Shown here in pieces: positions 7,866 through 17,298 of a stretch of DNA of 64,000 nucleotides. The notes below the pieces were generated by a model. It saw only the letters and a program-made list of their open reading frames with translations, was not told where the DNA came from and ran no database searches. Made by a program: the position numbers and the translations under genes. Origin of the DNA: Sporobacter sp963675425 (GTDB lineage: Bacteria > Bacillota > Clostridia > Oscillospirales > Oscillospiraceae); assembly GCA_963675425.1 (NCBI GenBank), contig OY776214.1, forward strand, positions 4,278,001-4,342,000. The letters run 5' to 3'. Each line of letters begins with the position of its first letter. The first letter of the stretch is position 1.

Positions 7866-9220
7866 AAAAAATCGTATCACTTTTCATTGCCATTCTGCTT
7901 GCGGTCAGCTTAGCAGCCTGCGCCGGTACAACCGCCACAGATACAAGCGGCGAGCCTGCTGCTTCAGGCTCCGCTCCGTCAGACGCCGCGCCAGCCTCCT
8001 CCTCCGCGCCGGCCGGCAGCGACGAGCCCGTGCATATCACCTTTTATACGTACAACTACATGGCGCAGCAAAAAGAGGGCGTGGATACGCTGATAGCGGA
8101 ATTTCAGGAAGCCAATCCGAACATCACGGTGGAGGTTGTTTATACCTCATCAACAGATATCAACACCAAGATTCCCGCGGATCTGGCAGCCGGCGTCACC
8201 CCGGACTTGATTCAAGTGGTTTTCGATTCGCTGGATTATGCCGTCCACAACTACGGCGTTCAGGATCTGAACACTCTTGTCGATCCCACCGAGCTTTCCG
8301 GGCATCTGGCCGGATTTGAACCGGCCGCACTGGAGGTGGCCAAGGTTGACGGCAAGCTGTACGGCCTGCCTTATACGTTCAGCACACCCGTTTTATTTTA
8401 CAACGTCGCGCTGTTTGAGCAAGCGGGGCTCGATCCCGACGTACCCCCCCAGACGTGGGACGAGGTAACGCAGTACGCACTCCAGATCAAGCAAAACACC
8501 GATGCAGAAGGCTTTGTTTTCGGTGGCACGACAATGAACGACTGGCTTCTGCAAGGACTTATAAAAAGCAACGGCGGCAGCGTTATGAGCGACGATAAAT
8601 CGACGATCACTTTTGGCGAGGAGCCGGCCATTGAAGCTATATCTATGCTTCAGGATATGCATGAAAACGGCGCCCACGCCGATCTAACCGATTACCAGGC
8701 CTTTGAAGCCTTCCCGCAGGGCCAGCTGGGTATGCTTTTGTCCACCTCCGCGCTGCAGGCCAGTATGCTCAAGGGCTCAGAGGCCGCCGGCTGGGAAATG
8801 CGCACGGCCAAGATGCCGTCCTTCGGTAACAAGGCTACCGTCCCCTGTAATTCCGGCAGCGGCCTGTTCATCTGCTCAACCGATCCGTCCAAGCAGCAGG
8901 CTTCCTGGAAATTCATGAAGTACCTTACCAGCGAACGCGGCTATACGGTTATCACAACCATGATGGGCTACCCGCCCCTGCGCCCGGATATCGTCAACGA
9001 CGAGCAGTACCTGAAGCATTGGGCCGAGGAAAACCCGCTCGTCCAGCCCAATCTGGAGCAGCTTAAATACGTCAGCCCCTGGCAGTCGTACCCCGGCGAC
9101 AACTGGTTCCAGATCGAGACGATCCTGATGGATGCCTTTAACAAATGCCTGTTCTCCGAAGCAGATGTTGCCCAGACGATGAAAGACGCGCAGACGCAGG
9201 CGCAGTCACTAATGCCATGA
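7862..9220 (+). CDS. ABC importer substrate-binding lipoprotein (family 1, UgpB/MalE-like)
   Basis: 452 residues. A lipoprotein signal peptide ends in LAAC, so Cys20 is the lipidated residue, followed by a Ser/Ala/Pro-rich spacer to about residue 58. The mature part has the fold-1 binding-protein pattern (TLIAEFQEANPNITVEVVY, ATVPCNSGSGLFI, and QASWKFMKYLTSERGY near residues 345-360). It delivers ligand to the two downstream permeases. Extracellular solute-binding family 1 members take sugars or glycerol-3-phosphate; the two phosphatases of the operon favour a phosphorylated ligand, which is inference. Confidence 0.88.
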   Translation: MKKIVSLFIAILLAVSLAACAGTTATDTSGEPAASGSAPSDAAPASSSAPAGSDEPVHITFYTYNYMAQQKEGVDTLIAEFQEANPNITVEVVYTSSTDINTKIPADLAAGVTPDLIQVVFDSLDYAVHNYGVQDLNTLVDPTELSGHLAGFEPAALEVAKVDGKLYGLPYTFSTPVLFYNVALFEQAGLDPDVPPQTWDEVTQYALQIKQNTDAEGFVFGGTTMNDWLLQGLIKSNGGSVMSDDKSTITFGEEPAIEAISMLQDMHENGAHADLTDYQAFEAFPQGQLGMLLSTSALQASMLKGSEAAGWEMRTAKMPSFGNKATVPCNSGSGLFICSTDPSKQQASWKFMKYLTSERGYTVITTMMGYPPLRPDIVNDEQYLKHWAEENPLVQPNLEQLKYVSPWQSYPGDNWFQIETILMDAFNKCLFSEADVAQTMKDAQTQAQSLMP

Positions 9221-10200
9221 ACCGTGTGACCGCAGACGCAGCATGCGAGGACGTCTTAAAAAGCACTATCTCACAGCCTGGGGCGCGGTCGGGTTTCATC
9301 AAGGGGTTAAGAGCCTTTTTCACAGCTCTTAACCCTCTGTGGTATCTGCTCCCGGCGCTTCTGATCCTCGGTTTTTGGATCTACCGGCCGTTTATCCAGA
9401 CGATCTATTACAGCTTTATCAAATGGAATATGCTGCCGACCTCGACCCCCGTGGGCGTCGGCCTGAATAATTACAAGATGCTGCTGTCGCTGCCCGACTT
9501 CGGCCACTCGCTTATTAACACGCTCTGGTATGTACTGGGCATGCTCCCCTTTTCAGTCGTCATACCGATGCTTTTAGCCATCTCCACCGAAACGCTGAGT
9601 AAAAGGGCCAAAAACATATACCGCGCTTTGTTCTTTCTGCCGATGATCATGCCGCCCGTTACTGTGTCCACTGTCTGGAGCTGGCTTTTTCATCCGGCCA
9701 ACGGATTTATTAATCACGCGCTTTTAAGTCTCGGCATCATCGATTCGGGCATCAACTTTTTAACAAGCGAGCGCACGGCGATGCTGTCCATCATCATCAT
9801 CGCCGGCTGGAAAATGATCGGCTTTTCCACGCTCATGTTCTCCGCGGCCCTGACGGGTATTGATAAATCCTATTACGAGGCGGCCGATATCGACGGCAGC
9901 TCCCGCCTTCGCCAGACGCTGACGATCACCCTGCCGCTGATCTCTCCAACGGCCATGTTTATGCTGATGCTCAGCATCCTGTTTACGGCACAGTGGACGT
10001 TTGCATATATCAACGTACTCACGTCGGGCGGCCCTGCCGGCGCCACAACTAATATCTATTATCTGATGTATGTCTACGGCCTGAAAAACTTCAACATCGG
10101 CATGAGCTCCGCCGCCGCCATTCTGTTCTTTCTGCTGTTCGGAGTTATCGCGCTTATTTTAACAGCCATCAACAAACGACTGTCTTTTTACGACAACTAA
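9217..10200 (+). CDS. ABC importer permease, MalF/UgpA type
   Basis: 327 residues from the ATG that overlaps the preceding stop (ATGA at 9217-9220). A longer frame from 9145 would sit inside the binding-protein gene and is rejected. Six or so membrane helices follow a short cytoplasmic tail. The EAA loop reads YYEAADIDGSSRLRQTLTITLPLI near residues 229-252 and contacts the ATPase. The C-terminus is typical of UgpA/MalF-like inner subunits. Confidence 0.88.
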   Translation: MNRVTADAACEDVLKSTISQPGARSGFIKGLRAFFTALNPLWYLLPALLILGFWIYRPFIQTIYYSFIKWNMLPTSTPVGVGLNNYKMLLSLPDFGHSLINTLWYVLGMLPFSVVIPMLLAISTETLSKRAKNIYRALFFLPMIMPPVTVSTVWSWLFHPANGFINHALLSLGIIDSGINFLTSERTAMLSIIIIAGWKMIGFSTLMFSAALTGIDKSYYEAADIDGSSRLRQTLTITLPLISPTAMFMLMLSILFTAQWTFAYINVLTSGGPAGATTNIYYLMYVYGLKNFNIGMSSAAAILFFLLFGVIALILTAINKRLSFYDN

Positions 10201-10215
10201 GACGGGAGCATTCGT

Positions 10216-11034
10216 ATGCAAAGAAAACTTAATCCGGCCAATATCCCCAGACATGTCGTGCTCATCATTCTGTGCCTGTTTGCCGTATTTCCGATCTATT
10301 GGATGGTCGTCAGCTCGTTCAAGCCGCTTTCGGAGATACTCAATTCCAGCCTGATGGTTTCAAAGCCCACCCTGAGCAATTATATTGAAGCCGCCGCGAC
10401 GATAAAAATTCTCAGGCTGACGCTTAACACGCTTCTTATCGCCGTATCGCACGCCGTTTTTCAGCTGCTGACAGCCGTTATGGCCTCCTATGCGCTCACC
10501 CGATGGGAATTTAAGGGGCGCGGCCTGATCATGATAATTTTAAGCCTGACGTGGCTCGTACCGTTTCAAGCCATCATGATCCCCAACTACGTGACAATCG
10601 CCGCCATGAATCTGCGCAACACCATCGTTGGCGTGGTATTGCCCTTTACCGCTTCAGCCTTTGCCATTTTATCCATCTATCAGGCCTTCCGGTCCTTTCC
10701 CAAAGCCCTGATTGAAGCCGCCGTACTCGACGGCATCTCCGAACCCGGCATTTTGTTTCGTATCATCATACCCAATATTAAAGCCACGCTTGTATCGCTG
10801 GGCATCCTGCTGTTTATTAACGGCTGGAACGAATACATATGGGCCCTGCTTGTCAACGCCAACCTGGACCAGGCCCCGATTCAGATCGGGCTGCAGTCCT
10901 TCCTGGCCCTCGAGGGCAACGCTTGGGGCCCGCTGATGGCCGCGGCAACGCTGTCGAGCCTACCGATATTAGTGCTTTATATTGTGCTTCAAAAGCAGAT
11001 TATCAACTCTTTCGTGAAATGGGGAATCAAGTAA
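10216..11034 (+). CDS. ABC importer permease, MalG/UgpE type
   Basis: 272 residues with six membrane segments. The EAA loop is ALIEAAVLDGISEPGILFRIIIPNI near residues 165-189. The gene starts 16 bp after the partner permease and its TAA stop abuts the ATG of the phosphatase gene at 11035. It pairs with the upstream permease to form the translocation pore. Confidence 0.9.
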   Translation: MQRKLNPANIPRHVVLIILCLFAVFPIYWMVVSSFKPLSEILNSSLMVSKPTLSNYIEAAATIKILRLTLNTLLIAVSHAVFQLLTAVMASYALTRWEFKGRGLIMIILSLTWLVPFQAIMIPNYVTIAAMNLRNTIVGVVLPFTASAFAILSIYQAFRSFPKALIEAAVLDGISEPGILFRIIIPNIKATLVSLGILLFINGWNEYIWALLVNANLDQAPIQIGLQSFLALEGNAWGPLMAAATLSSLPILVLYIVLQKQIINSFVKWGIK

Positions 11035-11796
11035 ATGACGCATCCGACGGACAAAAAATGTCTGGAGCTTGAAAAAGCTCAAAATATACGCCATCTGGGC
11101 GGTTACGTAACACCGGACGGCCAGTGCACCTCAGATACCTTCTGGCGCGGCGATTCTTTTGAGGTGCTGTCCGAAAATGATAAAAATACCGTTATGGCGC
11201 TCGGCGTCAAAACGGTAATCGACCTGAGAAACACGACCGAGATCACGAAAGTTCCCAGCGTTTTTTTCAACTGTGACGGTATTGAATACGTCAACATTCC
11301 GATTCTTTCAGACCGGGATCAAATAGATCCGACCGAAACGCTGGGCTATCGCTTTGTTATGGGTGACCTCTACAACGCCATGGCCGACAACGGGCAAGCC
11401 GCGCTGCGCGATATCTTCCGCAAGATGGTTCAAGCGGATGGAAAGCTGCTGTTTCACTGCAGCGCCGGTAAGGATCGCACCGGCATCATCGCTGCGCTGC
11501 TTTTAAAGCTGGCCGGTATCGACGACGAAACCGTCGCGTACGATTATTGCCTGACATCCGAGTTTTTAAGGGATAAACTGCAGCTGATGAAAGACAGTGC
11601 GATGAAAATGGGCGGTTTTCCAGAGGAGCATCTGGACGAAATGTTCAGCGCCAAAACGTCCAGTATGGAAAAGTTCCTGCAGCACATTGAGTATACCTAC
11701 GGCGGCACGGAAGCCTATCTTCTAAAGCTCGGACTGACCGAGCAGGAGCTTTATGCGCTCCGGGACCGGATGCTCTCGGAAGCATGTCCAGCATGA
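11035..11796 (+). CDS. Cys-dependent protein/lipid-type phosphatase (tyrosine phosphatase superfamily)
   Basis: 253 residues. The P-loop HCSAGKDRTG holds the nucleophile Cys142 and Arg148. The N-terminal RHLGGYVTPDG and VIDLRNTTE segments are typical of the bacterial Y_phosphatase3 (LipA-like) group, whose members act on phosphoinositides or phosphoproteins. It is embedded in an importer operon between permease and ATPase with no gap. Together with the metallophosphoesterase this suggests two-step dephosphorylation of an imported organophosphate such as a phospho-polyol; a regulatory role is the alternative. Confidence 0.82.
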   Translation: MTHPTDKKCLELEKAQNIRHLGGYVTPDGQCTSDTFWRGDSFEVLSENDKNTVMALGVKTVIDLRNTTEITKVPSVFFNCDGIEYVNIPILSDRDQIDPTETLGYRFVMGDLYNAMADNGQAALRDIFRKMVQADGKLLFHCSAGKDRTGIIAALLLKLAGIDDETVAYDYCLTSEFLRDKLQLMKDSAMKMGGFPEEHLDEMFSAKTSSMEKFLQHIEYTYGGTEAYLLKLGLTEQELYALRDRMLSEACPA

Positions 11797-11808
11797 TCGG
11801 AGGTTTTT

Positions 11809-12876
11809 ATGAGCGAGATTACAATACAGAATATCACCAAAAATTTTAAAGATGTTGAAGTTCTTAAGGATATCAGCCTGGAGATTGAGGACGGCTCGTT
11901 TACCGTGCTGCTCGGTCCCTCCGGTTGCGGAAAGTCAACGCTCCTGCGCATCATTTCAGGTCTTGAGAACCCGGACAACGGCGAAATCGTCATTGGCGGA
12001 GAAACCGTCACGAAAGCGCATCCCAGTAAGCGCGACGTGGCGATGGTCTTTCAGAATTACGCGCTGTATCCACACCTGACGGTGTATCAAAATATCGAAT
12101 ACGGCCTCAAGGCCCGCAAGATTCCAAAAAGCGAGCGCACGGAGCTTGTCCGGCAGGCCGTTGAACTCGTGTGCCTGGAGGATCAGGTGGCAAAACGGCC
12201 GGCGCAGATGTCCGGCGGCCAGCGCCAGCGCGTCGCGCTGGCCCGGGCCATTGTTAAGCGCCCGAAGGTGTTTTTAATGGATGAGCCGCTGTCCAATCTG
12301 GACGCCAAGCTTCGAAACCAGATGCGCGTCGAGCTGTCGGAGCTGTATAACCGACTGCAAACGACCTTCCTTTATGTCACGCATGACCAGGTGGAGGCCA
12401 TGTCCATGGGAACGAGCATTGTTATATTGAATAACGGCGAGATTCAGCAGAAAGGCTCGCCGCGCGAGGTTTATGAAAATCCCGCAAATATCTTCGTGGC
12501 GGGATTTATCGGCTCACCGCCGGCCAATATTATCCCGACGGATACATATCAGTACGCCATTCGCCCCGAGCACATCGGGCTTGGAGCGACGGACGAGGAG
12601 CACGTAACGCTCATGGGCCAGGTGATTTCCATGGAGCACTTGGGTTATGAAACGATTTTCAACGTCCGCACAGGTATCGGCGATTTCCGCGTCAAGGAGC
12701 CAGACGCCTGGGGCGACAAGCGCTCGTCGATCCGACTGTGCATCAAACTTAAAAAGGTCCTATGCTTTGACGAATACGGTCAGCGTCTTTCCTGTACAGA
12801 CCAGCGCGAAGCAGCGCTGCTTAGCTTTGAGGATTATATCGACCGGCATAAGACGTCGGAGGCTACCGCCGTCTGA
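11809..12876 (+). CDS. ABC importer ATPase, MalK/UgpC type
   Basis: 355 residues. Walker A GPSGCGKST near 36-44, Q-loop VFQNYALYPHL, signature SGGQRQRVALARA near 137-149, Walker B VFLMDEPLSNLDA near 157-169, and the H-switch TLFYVTHDQ-type segment. The C-terminal 120 residues are a TOBE regulatory domain. It closes the operon and is followed by a strong terminator. Each importer needs two copies, so it presumably forms a homodimer under the two permeases. Confidence 0.92.
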   Translation: MSEITIQNITKNFKDVEVLKDISLEIEDGSFTVLLGPSGCGKSTLLRIISGLENPDNGEIVIGGETVTKAHPSKRDVAMVFQNYALYPHLTVYQNIEYGLKARKIPKSERTELVRQAVELVCLEDQVAKRPAQMSGGQRQRVALARAIVKRPKVFLMDEPLSNLDAKLRNQMRVELSELYNRLQTTFLYVTHDQVEAMSMGTSIVILNNGEIQQKGSPREVYENPANIFVAGFIGSPPANIIPTDTYQYAIRPEHIGLGATDEEHVTLMGQVISMEHLGYETIFNVRTGIGDFRVKEPDAWGDKRSSIRLCIKLKKVLCFDEYGQRLSCTDQREAALLSFEDYIDRHKTSEATAV

Positions 12877-12937
12877 TACCGGTAATAATAATCGCCCGAA
12901 CGGTTAATACTAAGCTATACCATGTAACCTCTTTTGA

Positions 12938-12987
12938 TAAAACGACAGGCGCCACGGGAGCTTTACCCGGGGTGCCTGTCGTTTTTT
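12938..12987 (+). terminator. terminator of the importer operon
   Basis: AAAACGACAGGC pairs with GCCTGTCGTTTT with an inner CCCGG/CGGGA-like arm, followed by a T-run. It also lies just past the end of the opposing methyltransferase gene and may act both ways. Confidence 0.85.
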
Positions 12988-13005
12988 ATAGGCATCACAA
13001 AATAC

Positions 13006-13944
13006 TTAAGCCAGGACGTCTCCCGCCGCCAGCAAATTGTCCTTCCCCATGCCGCATACAGACGGATTGCTGTCAAACGCATAGCAAAATTCCAAAAAGT
13101 CCGTGCGCTGCCGCTCGTCACTGAAAATTTTCAGAAGGATTTCGCGCGGCAGCGTCCGGGCAAATGCACCGGGCCCCGACAGGCGGATATTCCGAACGCC
13201 GCACTTGTCCAGGATTCCAGCCAGCTCGTCCGGCAGAAATCCGTATGTGATGACCCACGGCGCTTCTCCCCGGTCATAAGCATCCAAAACCGTTTGTTCC
13301 CCGCCGAAGACGCCGGAGTCCAGCCCGTTAATGCAAAAGTCTTTATTAAACCGGAAGCGCGCCAATGCTGCGTCGGCATGATCGAGAATGGCGCGCGCCC
13401 AGGGATCATCTGTATTCTCATCCATGATAAATTTGATTTTTTGTAGCGGATCGGCGAAATACGGCAGGCTGCCAAGACGGGACGAAACGCTGAACAGGAC
13501 CTTTTTGCGCGCCAACCGCACGAGATTGTGTATGACGTCTACCTGATTGGGATATGTATACGAGATTGGCGCATCAAACGATATTACAAGGTCAAACATC
13601 TGATCGCCAAAGGCCGACAAATTTTCCAATGCACCTTTGACAAATGTAATATTGTCTAGTACGCCTTCCCTCTCCGCAAGCTCCCGCGCTTTGTCCAGCA
13701 TGGGCTGCGATATATCAAAATGCGTCACCTTGAGGCCCCGTTTTGCCAGCAGAATCGAAAAGCGCCCGCTGCCACCGCCCCCGTCAAAAACGGTCTTAAC
13801 GCCGCCGAGATTTGATAAAAGCGATTTTTCGATATGACTTTTCTGAACGATATCATCGATGTACAAGGTCTCGCGAATGCTCTCCCGCTCACCCTTGTCC
13901 GGCATGTTCCAGTGCCGCTCCGATATTTTCTGACTGTAGTCCAT
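13006..13944 (-). CDS. class I SAM-dependent methyltransferase
   Basis: 312 residues from the ATG preceded by GAGGAG (start at 13944). An upstream ATG at 14013 overlaps the neighbouring gene and lacks a ribosome site. SAM motif I reads VFDGGGGSGRFSILLAK near residues 51-67, motif II THFDISQPMLDKA near 71-84, and the post-motif LVISFDAPISY near 116-126. The roughly 100 extra C-terminal residues are not shared by the minimal fold. The substrate is unknown. It follows the HD-domain gene on the same strand. Confidence 0.8.
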   Translation of the reverse strand: MDYSQKISERHWNMPDKGERESIRETLYIDDIVQKSHIEKSLLSNLGGVKTVFDGGGGSGRFSILLAKRGLKVTHFDISQPMLDKARELAEREGVLDNITFVKGALENLSAFGDQMFDLVISFDAPISYTYPNQVDVIHNLVRLARKKVLFSVSSRLGSLPYFADPLQKIKFIMDENTDDPWARAILDHADAALARFRFNKDFCINGLDSGVFGGEQTVLDAYDRGEAPWVITYGFLPDELAGILDKCGVRNIRLSGPGAFARTLPREILLKIFSDERQRTDFLEFCYAFDSNPSVCGMGKDNLLAAGDVLA

Positions 13945-13999
13945 ATAAACTACTCCTCTTTTGTTCGGTCTTTCCGTTTTATAATCCATTTCGAGGATC

Positions 14000-14695
14000 T
14001 TATCCTCTTCCATCGTCAGCTTTTAATAACCCGCTCAAAAGGCTCACGCCCGGCTCGTAGGACGCTCTGACCTCTTTGAGCATGCTGTCATAGAAAGCAG
14101 CGGCCGAGACGCGACGGGACGTGGCGATTTCCTTGCCGCGCTTCGTGTAGAATTTATCATACAGCTTTTCCAGCTTAAACTTATACTCCTTAAAAAAAGA
14201 TGGCTCCTGATCCGCGTTGCCGTCTGAGACGGTCCCGTCCGGCAAAAAGGTATACAGCGGTTCATCGCCCTGCGTCCGGTAAAGAATGGTGCGCGCGATG
14301 CCGAGCGTTCCGGTCGCGTCGATCTTGTCGGCGTCGAATAAGATTTTCGCTTCAATGCTTTCCGGCGGCCGGTCAGACCGGAACCGGTGGGTGGACACGC
14401 AGTCTTTTACGCGCCGGGCGCGGCGCGCGTCCCAGCCAAGGGTCAGCAAAAACGCATACGCTTTTTCGCTGCCGACAAGCGCGTGGCAGACGGCGGGATC
14501 GGCATTCTGCTCCGGCCGCCCGACATCGTGCAGCAGGCAGGCCGTGATAAGAATGTCCATATCAACGTTATGTTCATATTCCGCGATATCAAGCGCAACG
14601 TATAAAACACGGTAAATATGCTCCGTGTCGTGGGCCGAATCGGTCGCGCAGGTTTTCATATAATTTTCTATACTCTGATAGTGCTCTCGTGTCAA
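14000..14695 (-). CDS. HD-domain phosphohydrolase
   Basis: 231 residues from a TTG with TTTTGGAG 8 bases upstream; the frame stays open to 14719 without a better site. Metal-binding residues are seen in AHDTEHIYRV (H..HD-type), LLHDVGR and LFDADKIDATG, the pattern of YedJ/YpgQ-like HD hydrolases that act on nucleotides. The substrate is not assignable. The methyltransferase follows 55 bp downstream on the same strand. Confidence 0.78.
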   Translation of the reverse strand: MTREHYQSIENYMKTCATDSAHDTEHIYRVLYVALDIAEYEHNVDMDILITACLLHDVGRPEQNADPAVCHALVGSEKAYAFLLTLGWDARRARRVKDCVSTHRFRSDRPPESIEAKILFDADKIDATGTLGIARTILYRTQGDEPLYTFLPDGTVSDGNADQEPSFFKEYKFKLEKLYDKFYTKRGKEIATSRRVSAAAFYDSMLKEVRASYEPGVSLLSGLLKADDGRG

Positions 14696-14881
14696 GCTAT
14701 CCACTCCAAAATTAAACAAGTTATATTATTTGCTGTAATATTCGTCCTCAAGCCATTTTGCAGGGTTATTTTTTATGTAGCGTTTTGGCTGTAGTCGTAA
14801 TCTTTTAAGCTGGGATGGTTCGTTTTGCCATCGTATTATCCATTATATTAACGCGCCTTTTATATGATATGCATAATTCTC

Positions 14882-15637
14882 TCAGTAGACACGGACGGTT
14901 ACAAACAGTCGGCCTTTTCGGCTTTGACCCGAAACGCCGCTAAAAGCAAAACGGCCCAAACCACGTACGGAAATGATATCGCCGTCCGACGGCTGAAATC
15001 CGGTATTTTCTGACAGACGGCTGTTGACGAAAATCTTCCCTTCTTTAAAAAGCGCCTGAGCCTGGCTGCGCGACAGCTTAAAGACAGCCGCGACAATGGC
15101 GTCCAGCCGCTCGGAGGCCACATTGATACTTTGTTCTTCCGGCTCGGCTGTAGCCAGTACCGGCACTTCATTTAAAACATTGCATTTCACCGTCGTCCGG
15201 CGCACCTGCTTCAGCTCATCGGTGATGAGCGACGCTATCGTATCCAGACAGAACACATAGCCTGTATTGTCGCTGAGTATAATATCACCCAAAACGCCCC
15301 GGCGCACACCCAGCGACAGGAGCGCCCCGAGAAAATCGCGATGCGTGAGCGCGTCGGCAAATTTTTGCATCACCGGCTCAACCCAGACGCAGACAAGCGG
15401 CCAGTTCTCCGTGTACCCACAGAGTGTTTCACTGCCGAAGCGGGCTACACGCCGCTCCGCGCCGTCATATCCGCCGGACAGCTCAAACGGGGCGCAGCCG
15501 CCGTCAAAGCTTGTCCGGAGCAGGGCGTCCTGCTCGGCTATCGTTAAAAATTCCGTGTACGTATAGCGCCGCTGTGAAAAAGCGCGGTGCGCGAGGTCTG
15601 AAAATCGTTTTTGAAGCTGCTGGATATCGTCTGGCAT
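14882..15637 (-). CDS. ylmH: YlmH-like RNA-binding protein (S4 domain)
   Basis: 251 residues, family length. The N-terminal two thirds match YlmH (FSDLAHRAFSQRRYTYTEFLTIAEQ; GGYDGAERRVARF; LLSLGVRRGVLGDIIL). The C-terminal S4 RNA-binding domain is near residues 175-245 (ERLDAIVAAVFKLSRSQAQALFKEGKIFVN). YlmH family proteins have been linked to ribosome rescue and to the division-gene cluster in Firmicutes. Here the gene stands alone, with AAGGAG before the ATG. Confidence 0.88.
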   Translation of the reverse strand: MPDDIQQLQKRFSDLAHRAFSQRRYTYTEFLTIAEQDALLRTSFDGGCAPFELSGGYDGAERRVARFGSETLCGYTENWPLVCVWVEPVMQKFADALTHRDFLGALLSLGVRRGVLGDIILSDNTGYVFCLDTIASLITDELKQVRRTTVKCNVLNEVPVLATAEPEEQSINVASERLDAIVAAVFKLSRSQAQALFKEGKIFVNSRLSENTGFQPSDGDIISVRGLGRFAFSGVSGQSRKGRLFVTVRVY

Positions 15638-15744
15638 CGTATACTCCTTATGTCAGGTTCGTCAGTATTTCTTGAAATGGTTGATTTTACGGGCCCGGAT
15701 GGTACAATAAACAGTAATAAAGTCTATTAACGGAAGGTGTTAAC

Positions 15745-16623
15745 ATGCCGGTCAATACATTTGCCAAGCTCCACGGCCTCGGCAACGATTATATCGTTCT
15801 CGATGAGCAAACAATCCGCTTCAGTCTGACCGAAAACGCCATACGGCGGATCTGTGACGTCCATTACGGCGTCGGGTCCGACGGCATCCTGCTCAAGACG
15901 GCGTCGGACCAGGCGGATTTCGGCCTGAGAATCTTTAACCCGGACGGCTCCGAAGCCGAAAAAAGCGGCAACGGCCTGCGCATTTTCTCCAAATATCTGT
16001 ATGACTACGGCTTTGCCGGGGCGCGGGAGTTTACCGTCGAGACAAAGGGCGGCGTTGCCCGCGCCAACATCTTTGAGATCAAAAACGGCAAGGCCAGTTA
16101 TGTCGCTGTTGACATGGGACAGGCCGTTTTTAAAGCGTCTGATATACCTGTCGCTCTGGATAAGGACGAGGTTGTGGATGTAACACTCGCCGCGCTGGAC
16201 CGGGAATTTAAGGTAAACTGTGTCTCGGTCGGCAATCCGCACTGCATGATTTTAACGGACACGCTTGATATCGCCACAGTTAAAAAATACGGCGCGGCCA
16301 TTGAACATCATCCCATGTTCCCCAACCGGATCAACGTCCAGTTTGTCAAGCCCGTCCACAAGCGCGAAGCCGAGATGCTTATCTGGGAGCGGGGCGCGGG
16401 CTATACGCTGGCCTCCGGCAGCTCGGCCAGCGCTGTGGCCGCCATGCTCTATAAGCTCGGCCTGGCCGCCAGTCCCGTTACGATTAAGATGCCCGGCGGC
16501 GAGCTGGTGATCGATATCAGCGAGGACTACGGCATCCTGATGACCGGGGAAGTCCGCCATATCGCCGACGGCGTATTGGGCGATGAGCTGATCGCGGATT
16601 TTGTATTGGGGCTACCGGAATAA
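15745..16623 (+). CDS. diaminopimelate epimerase-family protein lacking both catalytic cysteines
   Basis: 292 residues with the full DapF two-lobed fold signature: FAKLHGLGNDYIVLD, GVGSDGILL, FNPDGSEAEKSGNG near 64-77, SVGNPHCMIL, and ERGAGYTLASGSSASAVAAM near 215-234. In true DapF the two motifs read xCGNGxR and ACGTGA, and the two cysteines are the acid/base pair. Here they are Ser74 and Ser224. The GNG and ERGAG substrate-loop residues persist, so it probably binds an amino-acid-like ligand but cannot racemise by the usual thiol mechanism. Calling it DapF is therefore doubtful; another isomerase role or a ligand-binding protein is possible. Confidence 0.75.
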   Translation: MPVNTFAKLHGLGNDYIVLDEQTIRFSLTENAIRRICDVHYGVGSDGILLKTASDQADFGLRIFNPDGSEAEKSGNGLRIFSKYLYDYGFAGAREFTVETKGGVARANIFEIKNGKASYVAVDMGQAVFKASDIPVALDKDEVVDVTLAALDREFKVNCVSVGNPHCMILTDTLDIATVKKYGAAIEHHPMFPNRINVQFVKPVHKREAEMLIWERGAGYTLASGSSASAVAAMLYKLGLAASPVTIKMPGGELVIDISEDYGILMTGEVRHIADGVLGDELIADFVLGLPE

Positions 16624-16643
16624 TCCCGTCGCTCCAAACTCCG

Positions 16644-17114
16644 TCAGTCTTCGGTTGTCAGATCGGCAAACGAGGCCCCGGTCAGCCCTGCCAGCGCGTT
16701 TGGGGCCAATTCAGCCTGAAAACCGACCTTACCGGCGCTGACAATGATCGCGTCATACAAAATAGCCGTCTCGTCAATAACGGTCTTGAACGGCTTTTTC
16801 ATCCCGACAGGAGAGCACCCGCCGTGGACGTAACCGGTCAACGGCAGGAGCTCTTTTTGCTTGAGCATCGCTATCGATTTAACGCCGGCTGCTTTGGCGG
16901 CCTTTTTCAGGTCCAGGCTCTTTGATACCGGGATGACGAACACGAAATGCTCCCCTCTCCCCGTTTCGGTGACGAGCGTTTTGAAAACGCGCTCCGCGCT
17001 CTGCCCAATCAGGCGCGCGACCGAGACGCCGTCCGTCACGGACGGGTCGTAGGCGTGGGGCGTATAGGGGATTTTTTTCTGTTCGAGAATCCGGTGGACG
17101 TTTGTCTTTTCCAT
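16644..17114 (-). CDS. ybaK: YbaK/EbsC family Cys-tRNA(Pro) deacylase
   Basis: 156 residues, family length. It carries the YbaK hallmarks: a conserved lysine in VFKTLV near residue 45, FVIPVSKSLDLKKAAKAAGVKSI near 58-80, and GYVHGGCSPVGMKK near 93-106. It removes mischarged cysteine from tRNA(Pro) in the cytoplasm. The convergent end is 20 bp from the dapF-like stop. The start has GGAG upstream. Confidence 0.92.
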   Translation of the reverse strand: MEKTNVHRILEQKKIPYTPHAYDPSVTDGVSVARLIGQSAERVFKTLVTETGRGEHFVFVIPVSKSLDLKKAAKAAGVKSIAMLKQKELLPLTGYVHGGCSPVGMKKPFKTVIDETAILYDAIIVSAGKVGFQAELAPNALAGLTGASFADLTTED

Positions 17115-17298
17115 GCTTTGCTCCGTTTATTTCAAGGTTGTCTTTCTTGATATTACCATTCATGCTGCCCTTGGTCAATCGGACATCAGAACCTGCTCAT
17201 AAATTAATAATTCACTAGGTATCTTTACTTGTTAACAAGCGACGTGCTAAACTTAACATATTAATCCATTTTGAATTTAACATAAGGAGGCGGGCGGA

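Noticed and set aside
9145..9216. Longer start of the first permease
   Set aside because: It would lie within the binding-protein gene, and the ATGA overlap at 9217 gives the normal start of this family.
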